Made by a program: the position numbers and the translations under genes | NCBI GenBank assembly: GCA_964654185.1 | Contig: CAZZIE010000004.1 | Coordinates: forward strand, 6,183 to 70,182 | Reading direction: 5' to 3' | Source of the DNA: CAYFQV01 sp964654185 | GTDB lineage: Bacteria > Spirochaetota > Spirochaetia > DSM-27196 > PWMO01 | DNA length: 64,000 nt | The notes under the pieces: generated by a model | What the model was told of the DNA's origin: nothing | The model's input: the letters and a program-made list of their open reading frames with translations, nothing else | Databases searched by the model: none | Shown: in pieces, positions 51,582 through 60,148 of the stretch | How positions within the stretch are numbered: position 1 is the first letter of the stretch | Layout: each line of letters opens with the position of its first letter

Positions 51582-53678
51582 ATGACCCTCGAAGAGCTGC
51601 AGCTGCCCGTAACGCGTCTCACCGGTGTCGGCCCCGCCGTAGCGGGCCTCCTGCACAACCTCGGCGTCGCAACCGTCGGTGATCTCCTCCTCCACGCCCC
51701 GCGCAGCTACGAGGATCGCTCCGAGCACCGTCCCTTCTCGGTGGCCATGCACGGTGAAAGCGTCAACACCGAGGCGGAGGTCATTGCCCACGACTACGTC
51801 GGCCGCCATCCCCGGCGCACCCTGCGCGTCTACCTGCGGGATGAGAGCGGCGTCGCCGCCCTTCTCTGCTTCGGCCGCAACTTCCTGGCAAACAAGCTCC
51901 CTCCGGGAACGCGAATCCGCGTTGCCGGCACCTTCCAGTACCGCCGGGGAGAGCTCCAGGCCTCCGCCTTCGACTTTGCCCCGGCGGACAATCCCGGCAA
52001 CGAGTTCGGGGTGATTCTCCCGATCTATCCCGCCACCGAAGGCCTGGGCCAGCGCCAGCTCCGCAAGCTCGTGGCGACGGCGCTTCGCCACTACGGCAAA
52101 CACGTTCAGGAGACGCTCCCTGAGCGCCTCCGGATGGAGCACGAGTTTCCGGAGGCGCCGACGGCCCTTCGGGCGCTGCACTTCCCGAAGACCCTCGACG
52201 AGGCGGAGACCGCCCGGCGCACCCTCGCCTTCACGGAGCTCTTCGAGCTCCAGCTCCAGGTGGCCCACCGCGCGGTCACCCGGGCGGCGCAACGGGTGAA
52301 GGTGCTGCGTGCCCCGGACCGTCTGCAGCGCAGCCTCATCGACTCACTGCCCTTCGAGCTCACCGAAGACCAGCAGAGTGCCCTCAGGGACCTGCGAAAC
52401 GACATGGAGACGGCGAGCCCCGCCGCCCGGCTCCTCCAGGGGGATGTCGGCAGCGGCAAGACCCTGGTCGCCTTCCTGGCGGCGGCGCCCTACCTGGAGT
52501 CCGGACACCAGGCGGTCTTCCTGGCGCCGACGGAGCTCCTGGCACAGCAGCATTTCCGTAACGCCCGACGCCTCTTCGAGCCCGCCGGCGTCGACGTGGT
52601 CCTGCTCTCTGGAGCGAGCCGCGGCGAGGAGCGCGCCGCCGCGGAGGAGGCGGTGAGCTCCGGATCGGCGCGGCTCATTGTCGGGACCCACGCCACCTTC
52701 ACCGAGCGGGTGCGCTTCCACGCCCTGCGCTTCGTCATTGTGGACGAGCAGCACCGCTTCGGCGTGCTCCAGCGGCAGGCCCTCGTGGCGAAGGGCGACA
52801 ACCCGGATGTTCTCTACATGACGGCCACTCCGATCCCGCGAACCCTCGCCCTCACCGCCTTCGGGGACATGGACACCTCGGTGATCCGGCAGATGCCGGC
52901 GGGACGGAAGCCGGTGAAGACGCATCTCGCCCGGACCGACCACGCCGAGCGCGTGTACGACCGCGTCCGCCGGGAGCTGGCCGCCGGCAGGCAGGCGTAC
53001 TTCGTCTACCCGATCATCGAGCGCACCGCCAGGAGCGACCTCCACGACGCGGAATCCATGGCGGCGCGCCTTGCGGACGAGGTGTTCCCGGAGTACGCGG
53101 TGGACCTGATTCATTCGCGCATCCCCGAGGAGGAGAAGGAGACGCGCATGGCGCGCTTCGTGGAGGGGTCCCTCCAGGTCCTCGTGGCGACGAGCGTCGT
53201 GGAGGTCGGGGTGGACGTGGCCAACGCTACCTGCATGGTCATTACTCACGCCGAGCGCTTCGGCCTTGCATCCCTCCATCAGCTCCGCGGGCGTGTCGGC
53301 CGGGGGAGCGATCAGTCCTACTGCTTCCTGGTCTACGACGAGCCCCTCACCGACGACGCCCGAGCGCGCCTGAAGGTCATGAAGGAGCGCAGCGACGGCT
53401 TCGAGGTTGCCGAGGAGGATCTGCGCATCCGCGGCCCCGGCGACCTTGCCGGCACGCGCCAGGCGGGGTACCTGCGTTTCAGCGTCGCCGACCTCTCCCG
53501 GGACATGGAGCTCATGCTCACGGCGCGCCGCCACGCCTTCGACATCCTCCATGCCGACCCGGGGCTCCTGGCACCGGAACACGCCCCCCTCCGCCGCCTC
53601 ATTACCGATCGGACCGGCCGAACTACCGGAGACGCGATCTCGCCCGAGGGAGCGCAGGAAGAGGTCACAGAATCATGA
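51582..53678 (+). CDS. recG: ATP-dependent DNA helicase RecG
   Basis: A 698-residue helicase that remodels stalled forks and Holliday junctions. The N-terminal wedge/OB domain begins LTGVGPAVAGLLHNLGVATVGDLLLHAPRSYEDR. The motor has Walker A LQGDVGSGKTLVAFLAA, the Walker B motif VIVDEQHRFGVLQR and motif VI QLRGRVGRGSDQSYC (region LRGRVGRGSDQ). Length and domain order are typical. ATG 51582 gives the family N-terminus. It is followed 112 bases later by rsmD. Confidence 0.95.
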   Translation: MTLEELQLPVTRLTGVGPAVAGLLHNLGVATVGDLLLHAPRSYEDRSEHRPFSVAMHGESVNTEAEVIAHDYVGRHPRRTLRVYLRDESGVAALLCFGRNFLANKLPPGTRIRVAGTFQYRRGELQASAFDFAPADNPGNEFGVILPIYPATEGLGQRQLRKLVATALRHYGKHVQETLPERLRMEHEFPEAPTALRALHFPKTLDEAETARRTLAFTELFELQLQVAHRAVTRAAQRVKVLRAPDRLQRSLIDSLPFELTEDQQSALRDLRNDMETASPAARLLQGDVGSGKTLVAFLAAAPYLESGHQAVFLAPTELLAQQHFRNARRLFEPAGVDVVLLSGASRGEERAAAEEAVSSGSARLIVGTHATFTERVRFHALRFVIVDEQHRFGVLQRQALVAKGDNPDVLYMTATPIPRTLALTAFGDMDTSVIRQMPAGRKPVKTHLARTDHAERVYDRVRRELAAGRQAYFVYPIIERTARSDLHDAESMAARLADEVFPEYAVDLIHSRIPEEEKETRMARFVEGSLQVLVATSVVEVGVDVANATCMVITHAERFGLASLHQLRGRVGRGSDQSYCFLVYDEPLTDDARARLKVMKERSDGFEVAEEDLRIRGPGDLAGTRQAGYLRFSVADLSRDMELMLTARRHAFDILHADPGLLAPEHAPLRRLITDRTGRTTGDAISPEGAQEEVTES

Positions 53679-53790
53679 CGATGCCTACGGTGCCTCGCCC
53701 CACCTTGCCCTACCGCCACTGCCCGTGCCGGAGGCGAGATCGGCGCGGGCCGACCGCGCGCCGCCGGGCCACACGCTCGACGGAGGCGAC

Positions 53791-54480
53791 ATGCGGATAA
53801 TCGCGGGCCGCTACGGCGGTCGCCGCCTCAAGGTACCGCCGGGCATTATCCGCCCGGCCATGGATCAGATGCGCGAGAGCGTCTTCGCCAGTTTGGGCAA
53901 CCTGGAGGGTGCGCGCTTCCTCGACCTCTTCGCCGGCTCCGGGGCGGTAGGCCTGGAGGCGGCCTCCCGGGGCGCCGCCCTGGTAGTCTTCGTGGAGTCG
54001 GACCGCAAGAAGATCGCCACCCTCCAGGAGAACATCACCGCACTGGGACTGGAGCTGCGCCGCGGCGCCCCGACGAACCCCGCCGAAACCGGCGCGGCTG
54101 GGCCGGAGGACGCGGCGACGGCTCACGTGGTGGCATGGCCGGTCGAGCGCTACCTGGCATCCGGGCGCGCGGACAGGCTGCAGGCGGACACGACGGGCCC
54201 GGGCGGGGAGCGTATCGCCGCGATGCACGGCGACGGGGAGCGCACCGCGTCGGAGACCTTCGACTGCGTCTTTGCCGATCCGCCCTTTCCCTATCAGAAG
54301 CGCGCGAAGGTGCTCTACAGCCTCGGCACCTCCCCCCGCATCGTCGAAGGGGCCGTGGTCATGATCCACTATCCAGCCGAGTCGCCGCTGCCGGATGCGG
54401 TTCCCGGCCTGGAACACCTGCGAGACCGCCGTTTCGGCCGCTCCGTGGTCACCTTCTTCCGGCGGTCCTCGGTTTCCTAA
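53791..54480 (+). CDS. rsmD: 16S rRNA (guanine966-N2)-methyltransferase RsmD
   Basis: A 229-residue SAM-dependent methyltransferase with MRIIAGRYGGRRLKVPPG, RPAMDQMRESVFASLG, the SAM motif LDLFAGSGAVGLEAASRGA and the catalytic FADPPFPYQ. An insert of about 50 residues between the third and fourth core strands (AETGAAGPEDAATAH... TTGPGGERIAAMHGDGERT) makes it longer than usual. Start ATG 53791 with GGAGGCG upstream. Confidence 0.9.
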   Translation: MRIIAGRYGGRRLKVPPGIIRPAMDQMRESVFASLGNLEGARFLDLFAGSGAVGLEAASRGAALVVFVESDRKKIATLQENITALGLELRRGAPTNPAETGAAGPEDAATAHVVAWPVERYLASGRADRLQADTTGPGGERIAAMHGDGERTASETFDCVFADPPFPYQKRAKVLYSLGTSPRIVEGAVVMIHYPAESPLPDAVPGLEHLRDRRFGRSVVTFFRRSSVS

Positions 54481-54550
54481 CGGACGGGGATTTGGTACGC
54501 TGTCGGCTCCACATCTCGACAGGAACAGCGAGTTCCGCAGGACCGGAGAG

Positions 54551-55666
54551 TTGACGGCGCAACGACGTAACATACTGCGACTCCCCCAGGGGACGGAGTC
54601 TTTCCACCTCAGTGAAGCCCTTCGGCATCGCCGCCGTCTGCGGCGGCTCGAGGATCTGTATTCCTCCTGGGGCTACCTGCCGGTGGAGACACCGGTATTC
54701 GATTTCTACGATGTCTACGCCCCGCTCATGCAGGCGAAGGCGGTGGGCGAGGTCTATCGCCTCATCGACCGGGAGGGGGAGCTTCTCATGCTCAGGTCGG
54801 ATGCCACGCTCTTCCTGGCCAAGCAGCTCGGGCTCATTCTGCAGGACGAGGACCTGCCGGTACGGGTCTATTACGCCGACACGATTCTGCGCCATCAGGA
54901 CCCGGAAGATATCTCCAAGAACGAGTTCATCCAGACCGGTGTGGAGCTGATCGGTGAGGCCGGTGCCGATGCGGAGGCGGAGGTGCTCCTGCTGCTGTGG
55001 GAAACCCTGGCCGAGACCGGCGCAACCGACGCCGTGATCCATCTGGGTTCGCGCCGCGTGATCAACGCGGTAACCGCGGGCATGACCGAGGGGGATGCGG
55101 AGGAGCTCCGGAGCGCCGTGACGCTTCGCGACGTCGAGCGGATCCGCACCGTCCTGGGCGCCACGTCGACAAGCGAGGGCACATTCCGCGCCGCCGGCAA
55201 AGAGCTCGTTGAGCTGCTGTCCTTCATCGGGACGGGGACGGAGCTGGCGGATCTGCGCACGAGACTCGCCGGAGGAGTGAGCACGGAGATGCTCTCCGGA
55301 CTCGATCACCTGGCACGCCTTGCGGATGAGCTCTCCCAGATCATTCCGGCCGGGCGCCTGCGCATTGATCTCTCGGAAGTCGGAGGGCAGCCCTATTACA
55401 CGGGTATCGTCTTCCGGGCATACATTCCCGGCACCGATTCGGAGATAGCCTCGGGAGGGCGGTACGACGAACTCCTCGGCCGCTACGGATTCAATGCACC
55501 CTCCGTGGGTTTCTCCCTGCTCCCGGGAAAGGTCGAGTCGGCGCGATCCCGGACGCCGCGGCCCGAAGAGCTGCCGATACCCGCCCGGGCTCAGGGCGCA
55601 ACCGTGAAGGAGCGGTATGAGGATGCCCGCCGACGCCGCGCTGCCGGGGAGAGGGTGCAACTATGA
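54551..55666 (+). CDS. hisZ: ATP phosphoribosyltransferase regulatory subunit HisZ
   Basis: A 371-residue HisRS-like paralogue (LRLPQGTESFHLSEALRHRRRLRRLEDLYSSWGYLPVETPVFDFYD, core WGYLPVETPVFDFYD) with the class II fold (RSDATLFLAKQ; SEIASGGRYDELLGRYG). It lacks the HisRS anticodon domain and is followed directly by short-form hisG, the standard HisZ/HisG arrangement. The start is a TTG at 54551 with GGAG just upstream; no ATG fits. It overlaps hisG by 4 bases. Confidence 0.87.
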   Translation: MTAQRRNILRLPQGTESFHLSEALRHRRRLRRLEDLYSSWGYLPVETPVFDFYDVYAPLMQAKAVGEVYRLIDREGELLMLRSDATLFLAKQLGLILQDEDLPVRVYYADTILRHQDPEDISKNEFIQTGVELIGEAGADAEAEVLLLLWETLAETGATDAVIHLGSRRVINAVTAGMTEGDAEELRSAVTLRDVERIRTVLGATSTSEGTFRAAGKELVELLSFIGTGTELADLRTRLAGGVSTEMLSGLDHLARLADELSQIIPAGRLRIDLSEVGGQPYYTGIVFRAYIPGTDSEIASGGRYDELLGRYGFNAPSVGFSLLPGKVESARSRTPRPEELPIPARAQGATVKERYEDARRRRAAGERVQL

Positions 55667-56397
55667 GCGCCGGTGGTTTTCGTGATCTGCACGACGACGC
55701 CGGCAAGGACCCGGAAGCGGGAGCCGACGCACGGGACGGCAGGGAGGCGGATGCCTCGAAGGCGCCGCTCACCGTAGCGCTGCCGAAGGGGCGCCTCCTG
55801 GAACAGACACAGGAGTTCTTCGAGGGCGCCGGTCTCGGTTTCGACATAGAGCAGCGCCGCCTCGTGGCGAAGGACCGTGAGGGCGGACTCCGCATCATGT
55901 TCGTGAAGAACAGCGACGTTCCCACCTACCTCCACCACGGAATAGCCGGCCTGGCGATCTGCGGTGAGGACGTCGTCTACGAGTCGGGCCACCCCTTCTT
56001 CCGCCTTCTGGAGATGCCCTTCGGTGGTACCCGTATCTGCCTGGCGACGCGGGAAGACTTCGACCCCGAGCGCGACACCTCCGGGCGCATGCGCGTAGCG
56101 ACAAAGTTCACCCGATTCACCCGGGACTTCTTCCATCGCCGAGGCCTGCCTGTCGAGGTGATTCGTCTCAACGGCTCGGTGGAACTTGCGCCGATTCTCG
56201 GCCTTGCGCCGTACATCGTCGACCTGGTGGAGACCGGCTCCACCCTCAAGGCGAACAACCTGGTGGTTCGTGAGGAGTTGACGCAGATCAAGGTGCACCT
56301 CCTTGCAAACCCCGCCTACTACAAGTATTACTTTCGTCAGATCGATGCCCTCGTCGCGCGCCTTCGCGCTGCAATGAGCGGCGCTGAGGGGCAGTGA
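55663..56397 (+). CDS. hisG: ATP phosphoribosyltransferase, short form HisG
   Basis: A 244-residue HisGS, first step of histidine synthesis. LTVALPKGRLLEQTQEFFEGAGL begins the catalytic domain, with GLAICGEDVVYE and the PRPP loop DLVETGSTLKANNL. About 35 extra charged N-terminal residues precede the conserved start; an internal start closer to LTVALPKGR cannot be excluded. Needs HisZ, encoded upstream. The stop lies in a run of 10-bp tandem repeats. Confidence 0.92.
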   Translation: MSAGGFRDLHDDAGKDPEAGADARDGREADASKAPLTVALPKGRLLEQTQEFFEGAGLGFDIEQRRLVAKDREGGLRIMFVKNSDVPTYLHHGIAGLAICGEDVVYESGHPFFRLLEMPFGGTRICLATREDFDPERDTSGRMRVATKFTRFTRDFFHRRGLPVEVIRLNGSVELAPILGLAPYIVDLVETGSTLKANNLVVREELTQIKVHLLANPAYYKYYFRQIDALVARLRAAMSGAEGQ

Positions 56398-56424
56398 GGG
56401 GCAGTGAGGGGCAGTGAGGGGCGA
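56384..56424. repeat. Ten-bp tandem repeat across the hisG stop
   Basis: GGGGCAGTGA is repeated about three times plus a partial copy, from the last codons of hisG into the gap before hisB. Each unit contains TGA in the hisG-relative frame of the first copy. Units are not multiples of three. Confidence 0.8.
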
Positions 56425-56471
56425 CGCGGCAACATTCACCATGCGGGGCGGCACATGACACGGAGCGGCAC

Positions 56472-57050
56472 ATGACAAGCAAACAGGAACGGACCACCAG
56501 AGAAACCTCGATAACCCTTTCTGTGGACATGGCGCAGGCGCCTGAGCCGGAGATCGACACGGGTCTTCCCTTCTTCGATCACATGCTCCGGGCCATGTCC
56601 TTCCACGGATGCCTGGGCCTGAAGGTGTCCGCCCGGGGCGACCTGGAGGTGGATGCGCACCATACCGTCGAGGACATTGGGATTGTGCTCGGTGACGCCC
56701 TGCGGGAGATCCGCGACGCGAATCCGACCATTCGCCGCTTCGGCCACGCCGCCGTGCCCATGGACGACGCCCTGGCGGAGGCCACGGTGGACTTCGGCGG
56801 CCGGGGCTACCTGGTCTACAACCTCACCTTTCCCCAGGCCTACGCCGGCACCTTTCAGCTGGCGCTGCTCCGGGAGTTCTTCCACGGGCTCTCGGCGCGC
56901 GGGCTCTGCAACCTCCACCTCAACGGCCGCTACGGGGAGAACGGGCACCACCTGGCGGAAGCGGCATTCAAAGCTCTGGGCCTGGCCGTTCAGAGCGCCT
57001 TCGCCCCCGGTCCGTACCGGAGCAAGGCATCGACGAAGGGCAGCTTGTAA
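56472..57050 (+). CDS. hisB: Imidazoleglycerol-phosphate dehydratase
   Basis: A 192-residue monofunctional HisB with its metal-binding His motifs: GLPFFDHMLRAMSFHG (DH), VDAHHTVEDIGIVLG (HHxxED) and NGRYGENGHHLAEAAFKALG (the second HHxxE). DTGLPFFDHM and the FHGLSARGLCNLHL block are as in the family. GGAG lies upstream of ATG 56472. It is part of the his genes after hisZG; the rest of the pathway is elsewhere. Confidence 0.93.
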   Translation: MTSKQERTTRETSITLSVDMAQAPEPEIDTGLPFFDHMLRAMSFHGCLGLKVSARGDLEVDAHHTVEDIGIVLGDALREIRDANPTIRRFGHAAVPMDDALAEATVDFGGRGYLVYNLTFPQAYAGTFQLALLREFFHGLSARGLCNLHLNGRYGENGHHLAEAAFKALGLAVQSAFAPGPYRSKASTKGSL

Positions 57051-57204
57051 ATGTAAAGTGGACATTCACCTCCCAGGTTGATACTCTAGGGAGTACATGC
57101 TCGGAGGGTGTCGTCGGAGGGTCTCGTCGGTGTAGAGAGTATGGCCCGAAGGCAGTACGACCCCGAACCACGTGGCATTTGCAGCCCACGTATTGCATCC
57201 TGAG

Positions 57205-57233
57205 TTGATTTGTCCGAATACCTACGCTACGGT
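57205..57233 (+). promoter_or_regulatory. Candidate promoter of the TPR genes
   Basis: TTGATT (57205-57210), a 17-base spacer and TACGGT (57228-57233), with a weak -10. It lies 14 bases before the first TPR-like gene. The gap 57051-57204 holds a short direct repeat (GGAGGGTnTCGTCGG near 57106) and nothing else I could identify. Confidence 0.35.
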
Positions 57234-57246
57234 TCGTTGAAGCACT

Positions 57247-57606
57247 ATGGCGAAGCTGAATACCAGTCACGAGCCGCTTCCCGGCTTCGTGAAGGTTTCG
57301 AAAGATAAGCGACCGACTCTGACGGGAGAACAACGAACCGCGCTGATCCGCAAGGGCAATGAGCTCTTCAACGCGGGTCGTCTGGACGAGGCGCGGCGGA
57401 TCTTCCTCACGGCGAGTTACAGCGACGGACTGATTCGGCTTGGGGATTACTACTACAAGAACAAGCAGCCACTTGAAGCGTTCAAGATGTACTGGCAAGC
57501 CTCCGCGACGGACCGGAGCGGCAAAATGATCGAGCAGATGGCCGGGGTTGTGCGCCACTGGCTGCAGGAAGATAACGGTGAGCTCTCAGAACCCGATACC
57601 AGATAA
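57247..57606 (+). CDS. Small TPR-like helical protein
   Basis: A 119-residue protein whose central part (LIRKGNELFNAGRLDEARRIFLTASYSDGLIRLGDYYYKNKQPLEAFKMYWQA, core GNELFNAGRLDEARRIFLTA) has two TPR-type helix pairs. It probably has a further degenerate pair near the end. No signal peptide, so cytoplasmic. Its end overlaps the next TPR gene by 29 bases, so the two are coupled and may bind each other. The exact role is unknown; similar small TPR genes occur in spirochaetes. Confidence 0.65.
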   Translation: MAKLNTSHEPLPGFVKVSKDKRPTLTGEQRTALIRKGNELFNAGRLDEARRIFLTASYSDGLIRLGDYYYKNKQPLEAFKMYWQASATDRSGKMIEQMAGVVRHWLQEDNGELSEPDTR

Positions 57607-58720
57607 CGCCCGGAGCACGGAGCAGGACGAACAGTCACGCATCCGCGCCTACATTGCCGAGCTCTCTCAATCCGCCTATCAACTGCTGCGGGAGAACTAC
57701 GTCCGCGAGGCGGAAGAGAAGTTCAAGGAGATCCTCTCCTACGATGATACGAACAACTACGCCCTGGTCGGCCTGGGCGACGCCGCGAGGAAGCGCAAGG
57801 ACTGCAAGACCGCGGTCGTTTACTACAAGCGCTGTCTGGAGTCCCACCCGAAGAACAATTACGCCCTCTTCGGTCTGGCCGACTGCTACAAAGCAATGCG
57901 CCATTTCCACCGCGCTATTGAGTACTGGGAAGAGTACCTCACCCTCGACGACCGCAACGTTACCGTCCTTACCCGGGTAGCCGACGCCTATCGCAAGGTG
58001 AAGAACTTCGATCGCTCCAAGGAGCTCTACGACCAGGTTCTCGAGCTGGAACCGGACAACGCCTACGCGCTGATCGGGCTCGGCCATCTCAACTACGACT
58101 TCAAGCGCTACGACGACGCACTCCGATACTGGCTCCGCATGTACGAGCTCAGCGGGGATCGCGTCGACATCCGCGTGCTCACCTCGATTGGAAACTGCCA
58201 CCGGAAGCGGAAGACCTTTGCGGAGGGGATTCCCTACTTTGAGGAGGCTCTCGAGCGGGAGCCGAAAAACTTCTACGCCCTCTTCGGTCTGGCCGACTGC
58301 TACCGCGGCCTGGGACACCCCGAGAAATCCCTCGTCTACTGGAACGGGATTCTCGACCGCGACCCCCGGAACAAAGTGATACTTACCCGCGCCGCCGACG
58401 CCTACCGCGCCATGGGCGAACACGAGCAGGCGCGGAAGTACTACGAGACGGCTCTCGACATCGAGTACGATACCTACGCCGTCCTCGGGCTGGCACTGCT
58501 GAACCGCACCGAGGGGCGGATTGATCTTGCCATCGAGTCCCTGAAACGTCTTGTGGCGCACGAACCGAAGAACAGCCGGATCTACCTGGAACTGGCGCAC
58601 ACCTACCTGCAGGATCGGGACGAGCGGAGCGCCATGATGGTGCTCCGGGACTTCTTCGATCAGGGGCTCCAGGATCGGCACGCCACGGAGCTCTACAACC
58701 GCCTCAAGGGCCCGCGCTGA
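57578..58720 (+). CDS. TPR-repeat protein
   Basis: A 380-residue protein made almost wholly of TPR repeats, with at least eight 34-residue units (for example AYQLLRENYVREAEEKFKEIL, YALVGLGDAARKRKDCKTAVVYYKRCLE, YALFGLADCYKAMRHFHRAIEYW, ending in YLQDRDERSAMMVLRDFFDQG). Two units are near identical in YALFGLADCY. It lacks a signal peptide and is probably a scaffold or adaptor. GTG 57578 with AGGAAG is taken as start. It is followed after 2 bases by the rlmN-like gene. Confidence 0.85.
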   Translation: MSSQNPIPDNARSTEQDEQSRIRAYIAELSQSAYQLLRENYVREAEEKFKEILSYDDTNNYALVGLGDAARKRKDCKTAVVYYKRCLESHPKNNYALFGLADCYKAMRHFHRAIEYWEEYLTLDDRNVTVLTRVADAYRKVKNFDRSKELYDQVLELEPDNAYALIGLGHLNYDFKRYDDALRYWLRMYELSGDRVDIRVLTSIGNCHRKRKTFAEGIPYFEEALEREPKNFYALFGLADCYRGLGHPEKSLVYWNGILDRDPRNKVILTRAADAYRAMGEHEQARKYYETALDIEYDTYAVLGLALLNRTEGRIDLAIESLKRLVAHEPKNSRIYLELAHTYLQDRDERSAMMVLRDFFDQGLQDRHATELYNRLKGPR

Positions 58721-58722
58721 CG

Positions 58723-59928
58723 GTGAATCCGACCGCCCCGACGCACACCTCGACCGCGACGTTCCGCACCCCGGCCGCCACGATATCCTCAGCCGAGCCG
58801 CTTCTTGTCATCCCGGAAGATGACCCGGCCCTCCTGGGTCTGGACCGTCCGGGTCGCCTGGAGCAGTGCTTCCGCCTGATTCACGGCAGGGACCCGGGAG
58901 AGGTCGCCGCCGGAACGCGTGCTGCCGCACACCGGGCCGGACGCATGGCGTCACAGGTAACACGGACGCTACGGGGCGGCGACGGAACGACGAAGCTCCA
59001 GATCACCCTGCCCGACGGCTCCGTGATAGAGAGCGTGCTTCTTCGGGATGCCAGACCCTCCGGGGCTGCACGGCTCACCGCGTGCCTCTCCACCCAGGTC
59101 GGCTGCGCCGTTGGGTGCAGCTTCTGCCGAACCGGGCGCATGGGACTGCACCGCAATCTCTCCGGCCAGGAAATCCTTGAGCAGTACCTCCACCTGCGCC
59201 GCCGCTTCGGCTCCATCTCCAACGTGGTCTTCATGGGAATGGGCGAGCCCCTGCACAACACCGCTGCGGTGCTCGCGGCGGTTCGCGTCCTGGCTCACCC
59301 CCGCGGTCCCGGGATCTCACTGAATCGCATTACCATCTCGACGTCGGGGGTCGCCCGCGGCATTGAGCGGCTCGCCGAAACGGAACGCTTCTCTCCGCGC
59401 GCCGGCGGCCGTCCGCGCCTCGCCATCTCGCTCATCACCGCGCGACCGGACGTGCGGGGCCGACTCATTCCCGCCGCGCTTCGCCGGAGCGGTGAACCCG
59501 TGGCGGCGCTGGCGGAGCTGCGCGCCGCCGTAGCGGGCTACCAGGCGCGGACCGGACACCCTACCACCTTCGAAGTGGTGCTCATGGACGGTGTCACCGA
59601 TACCGACGAGGACGCCGGCGCCCTCATCGCCTTTCTGCAGGGGGACGGGGGTTCCATGCCCTCGGAGTACACCATAGGCGGCGACTCAGCGGGCCGCGCA
59701 GCCAACCACGTGCCGGATGAGCCCTCCGACGCCCGGCGGCGTCTCCAGGGAGATGTCAATCTGATTACGTGGAATCCCGTCGACGGCGTGCCCTTCCAAA
59801 CATCGTCACGGGAACGGGTGGACCGCTTCGCGTACCGACTGCTGAAGGCGGGGATTGCGGTTACCTATCGCTTTCCCCGGGGCACGAAGAACGGCGCAGG
59901 GTGCGGTCAGCTCGGAACGGCGGTGTGA
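58723..59928 (+). CDS. rlmN: RlmN-type radical-SAM 23S rRNA methyltransferase
   Basis: A 401-residue radical-SAM enzyme with QVGCAVGCSFCRTGRMGLHRNLS (ligands CAVGCSFC), VVFMGMGEPLHN, TISTSGVARGIERLAE and the C-terminal catalytic Cys in GAGCGQLG. These are the RlmN/Cfr motifs, with methylation of A2503 in 23S rRNA the expected activity. An insert of about 15 residues at 319-345 (GGDSAGRAANHVPDEP) is unusual. GTG 58723 follows the TPR stop by 2 bases. Cfr cannot be excluded from sequence alone. Confidence 0.85.
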   Translation: MNPTAPTHTSTATFRTPAATISSAEPLLVIPEDDPALLGLDRPGRLEQCFRLIHGRDPGEVAAGTRAAAHRAGRMASQVTRTLRGGDGTTKLQITLPDGSVIESVLLRDARPSGAARLTACLSTQVGCAVGCSFCRTGRMGLHRNLSGQEILEQYLHLRRRFGSISNVVFMGMGEPLHNTAAVLAAVRVLAHPRGPGISLNRITISTSGVARGIERLAETERFSPRAGGRPRLAISLITARPDVRGRLIPAALRRSGEPVAALAELRAAVAGYQARTGHPTTFEVVLMDGVTDTDEDAGALIAFLQGDGGSMPSEYTIGGDSAGRAANHVPDEPSDARRRLQGDVNLITWNPVDGVPFQTSSRERVDRFAYRLLKAGIAVTYRFPRGTKNGAGCGQLGTAV

Positions 59929-59997
59929 GCCGACGGTGAGAGACGGACAGGCGGAGCCGCACGGACGCTGCGGCCTCTATCCTTCGCAACCTACTCA

Positions 59998-60140
59998 GAA
60001 CCCTGTTGATGGCCCTGGCAGTAAACCGCTACGGAGCCGTAGGTTGCCGGCGCCCGGCCTGCGAAGAACCCCGTGCCGGTGTAGAAGTCGCCCAAACTTC
60101 GCCTGCATCGTGACTTGACGGGATCCCAACAACAGGGTTC
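59998..60140. other. Structured region between convergent rlmN and alaS
   Basis: A 15-bp stem with one A-A mismatch joins 59998-60012 (starts GAACCCTGTTG) to 60126-60140 (ends ACAGGGTTC), enclosing hairpins at 60029-60042 (CTACG/CGTAG) and 60046-60058 (GCCGG/CCGGC). An alternative 9-bp stem, GCAACCTAC (59986-59994) with GTAGGTTGC (60039-60047), would cross the long stem. No known RNA family was recognised. Confidence 0.5.
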
Positions 60141-60148
60141 CGGGTACG

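Noticed and set aside
59998..60140. Known stable RNA (SRP RNA, tmRNA, RNase P RNA or 6S RNA)
   Set aside because: The conserved SRP loop, the tmRNA tRNA-like ends and the RNase P core words are absent, and 6S-specific features could not be established by eye.
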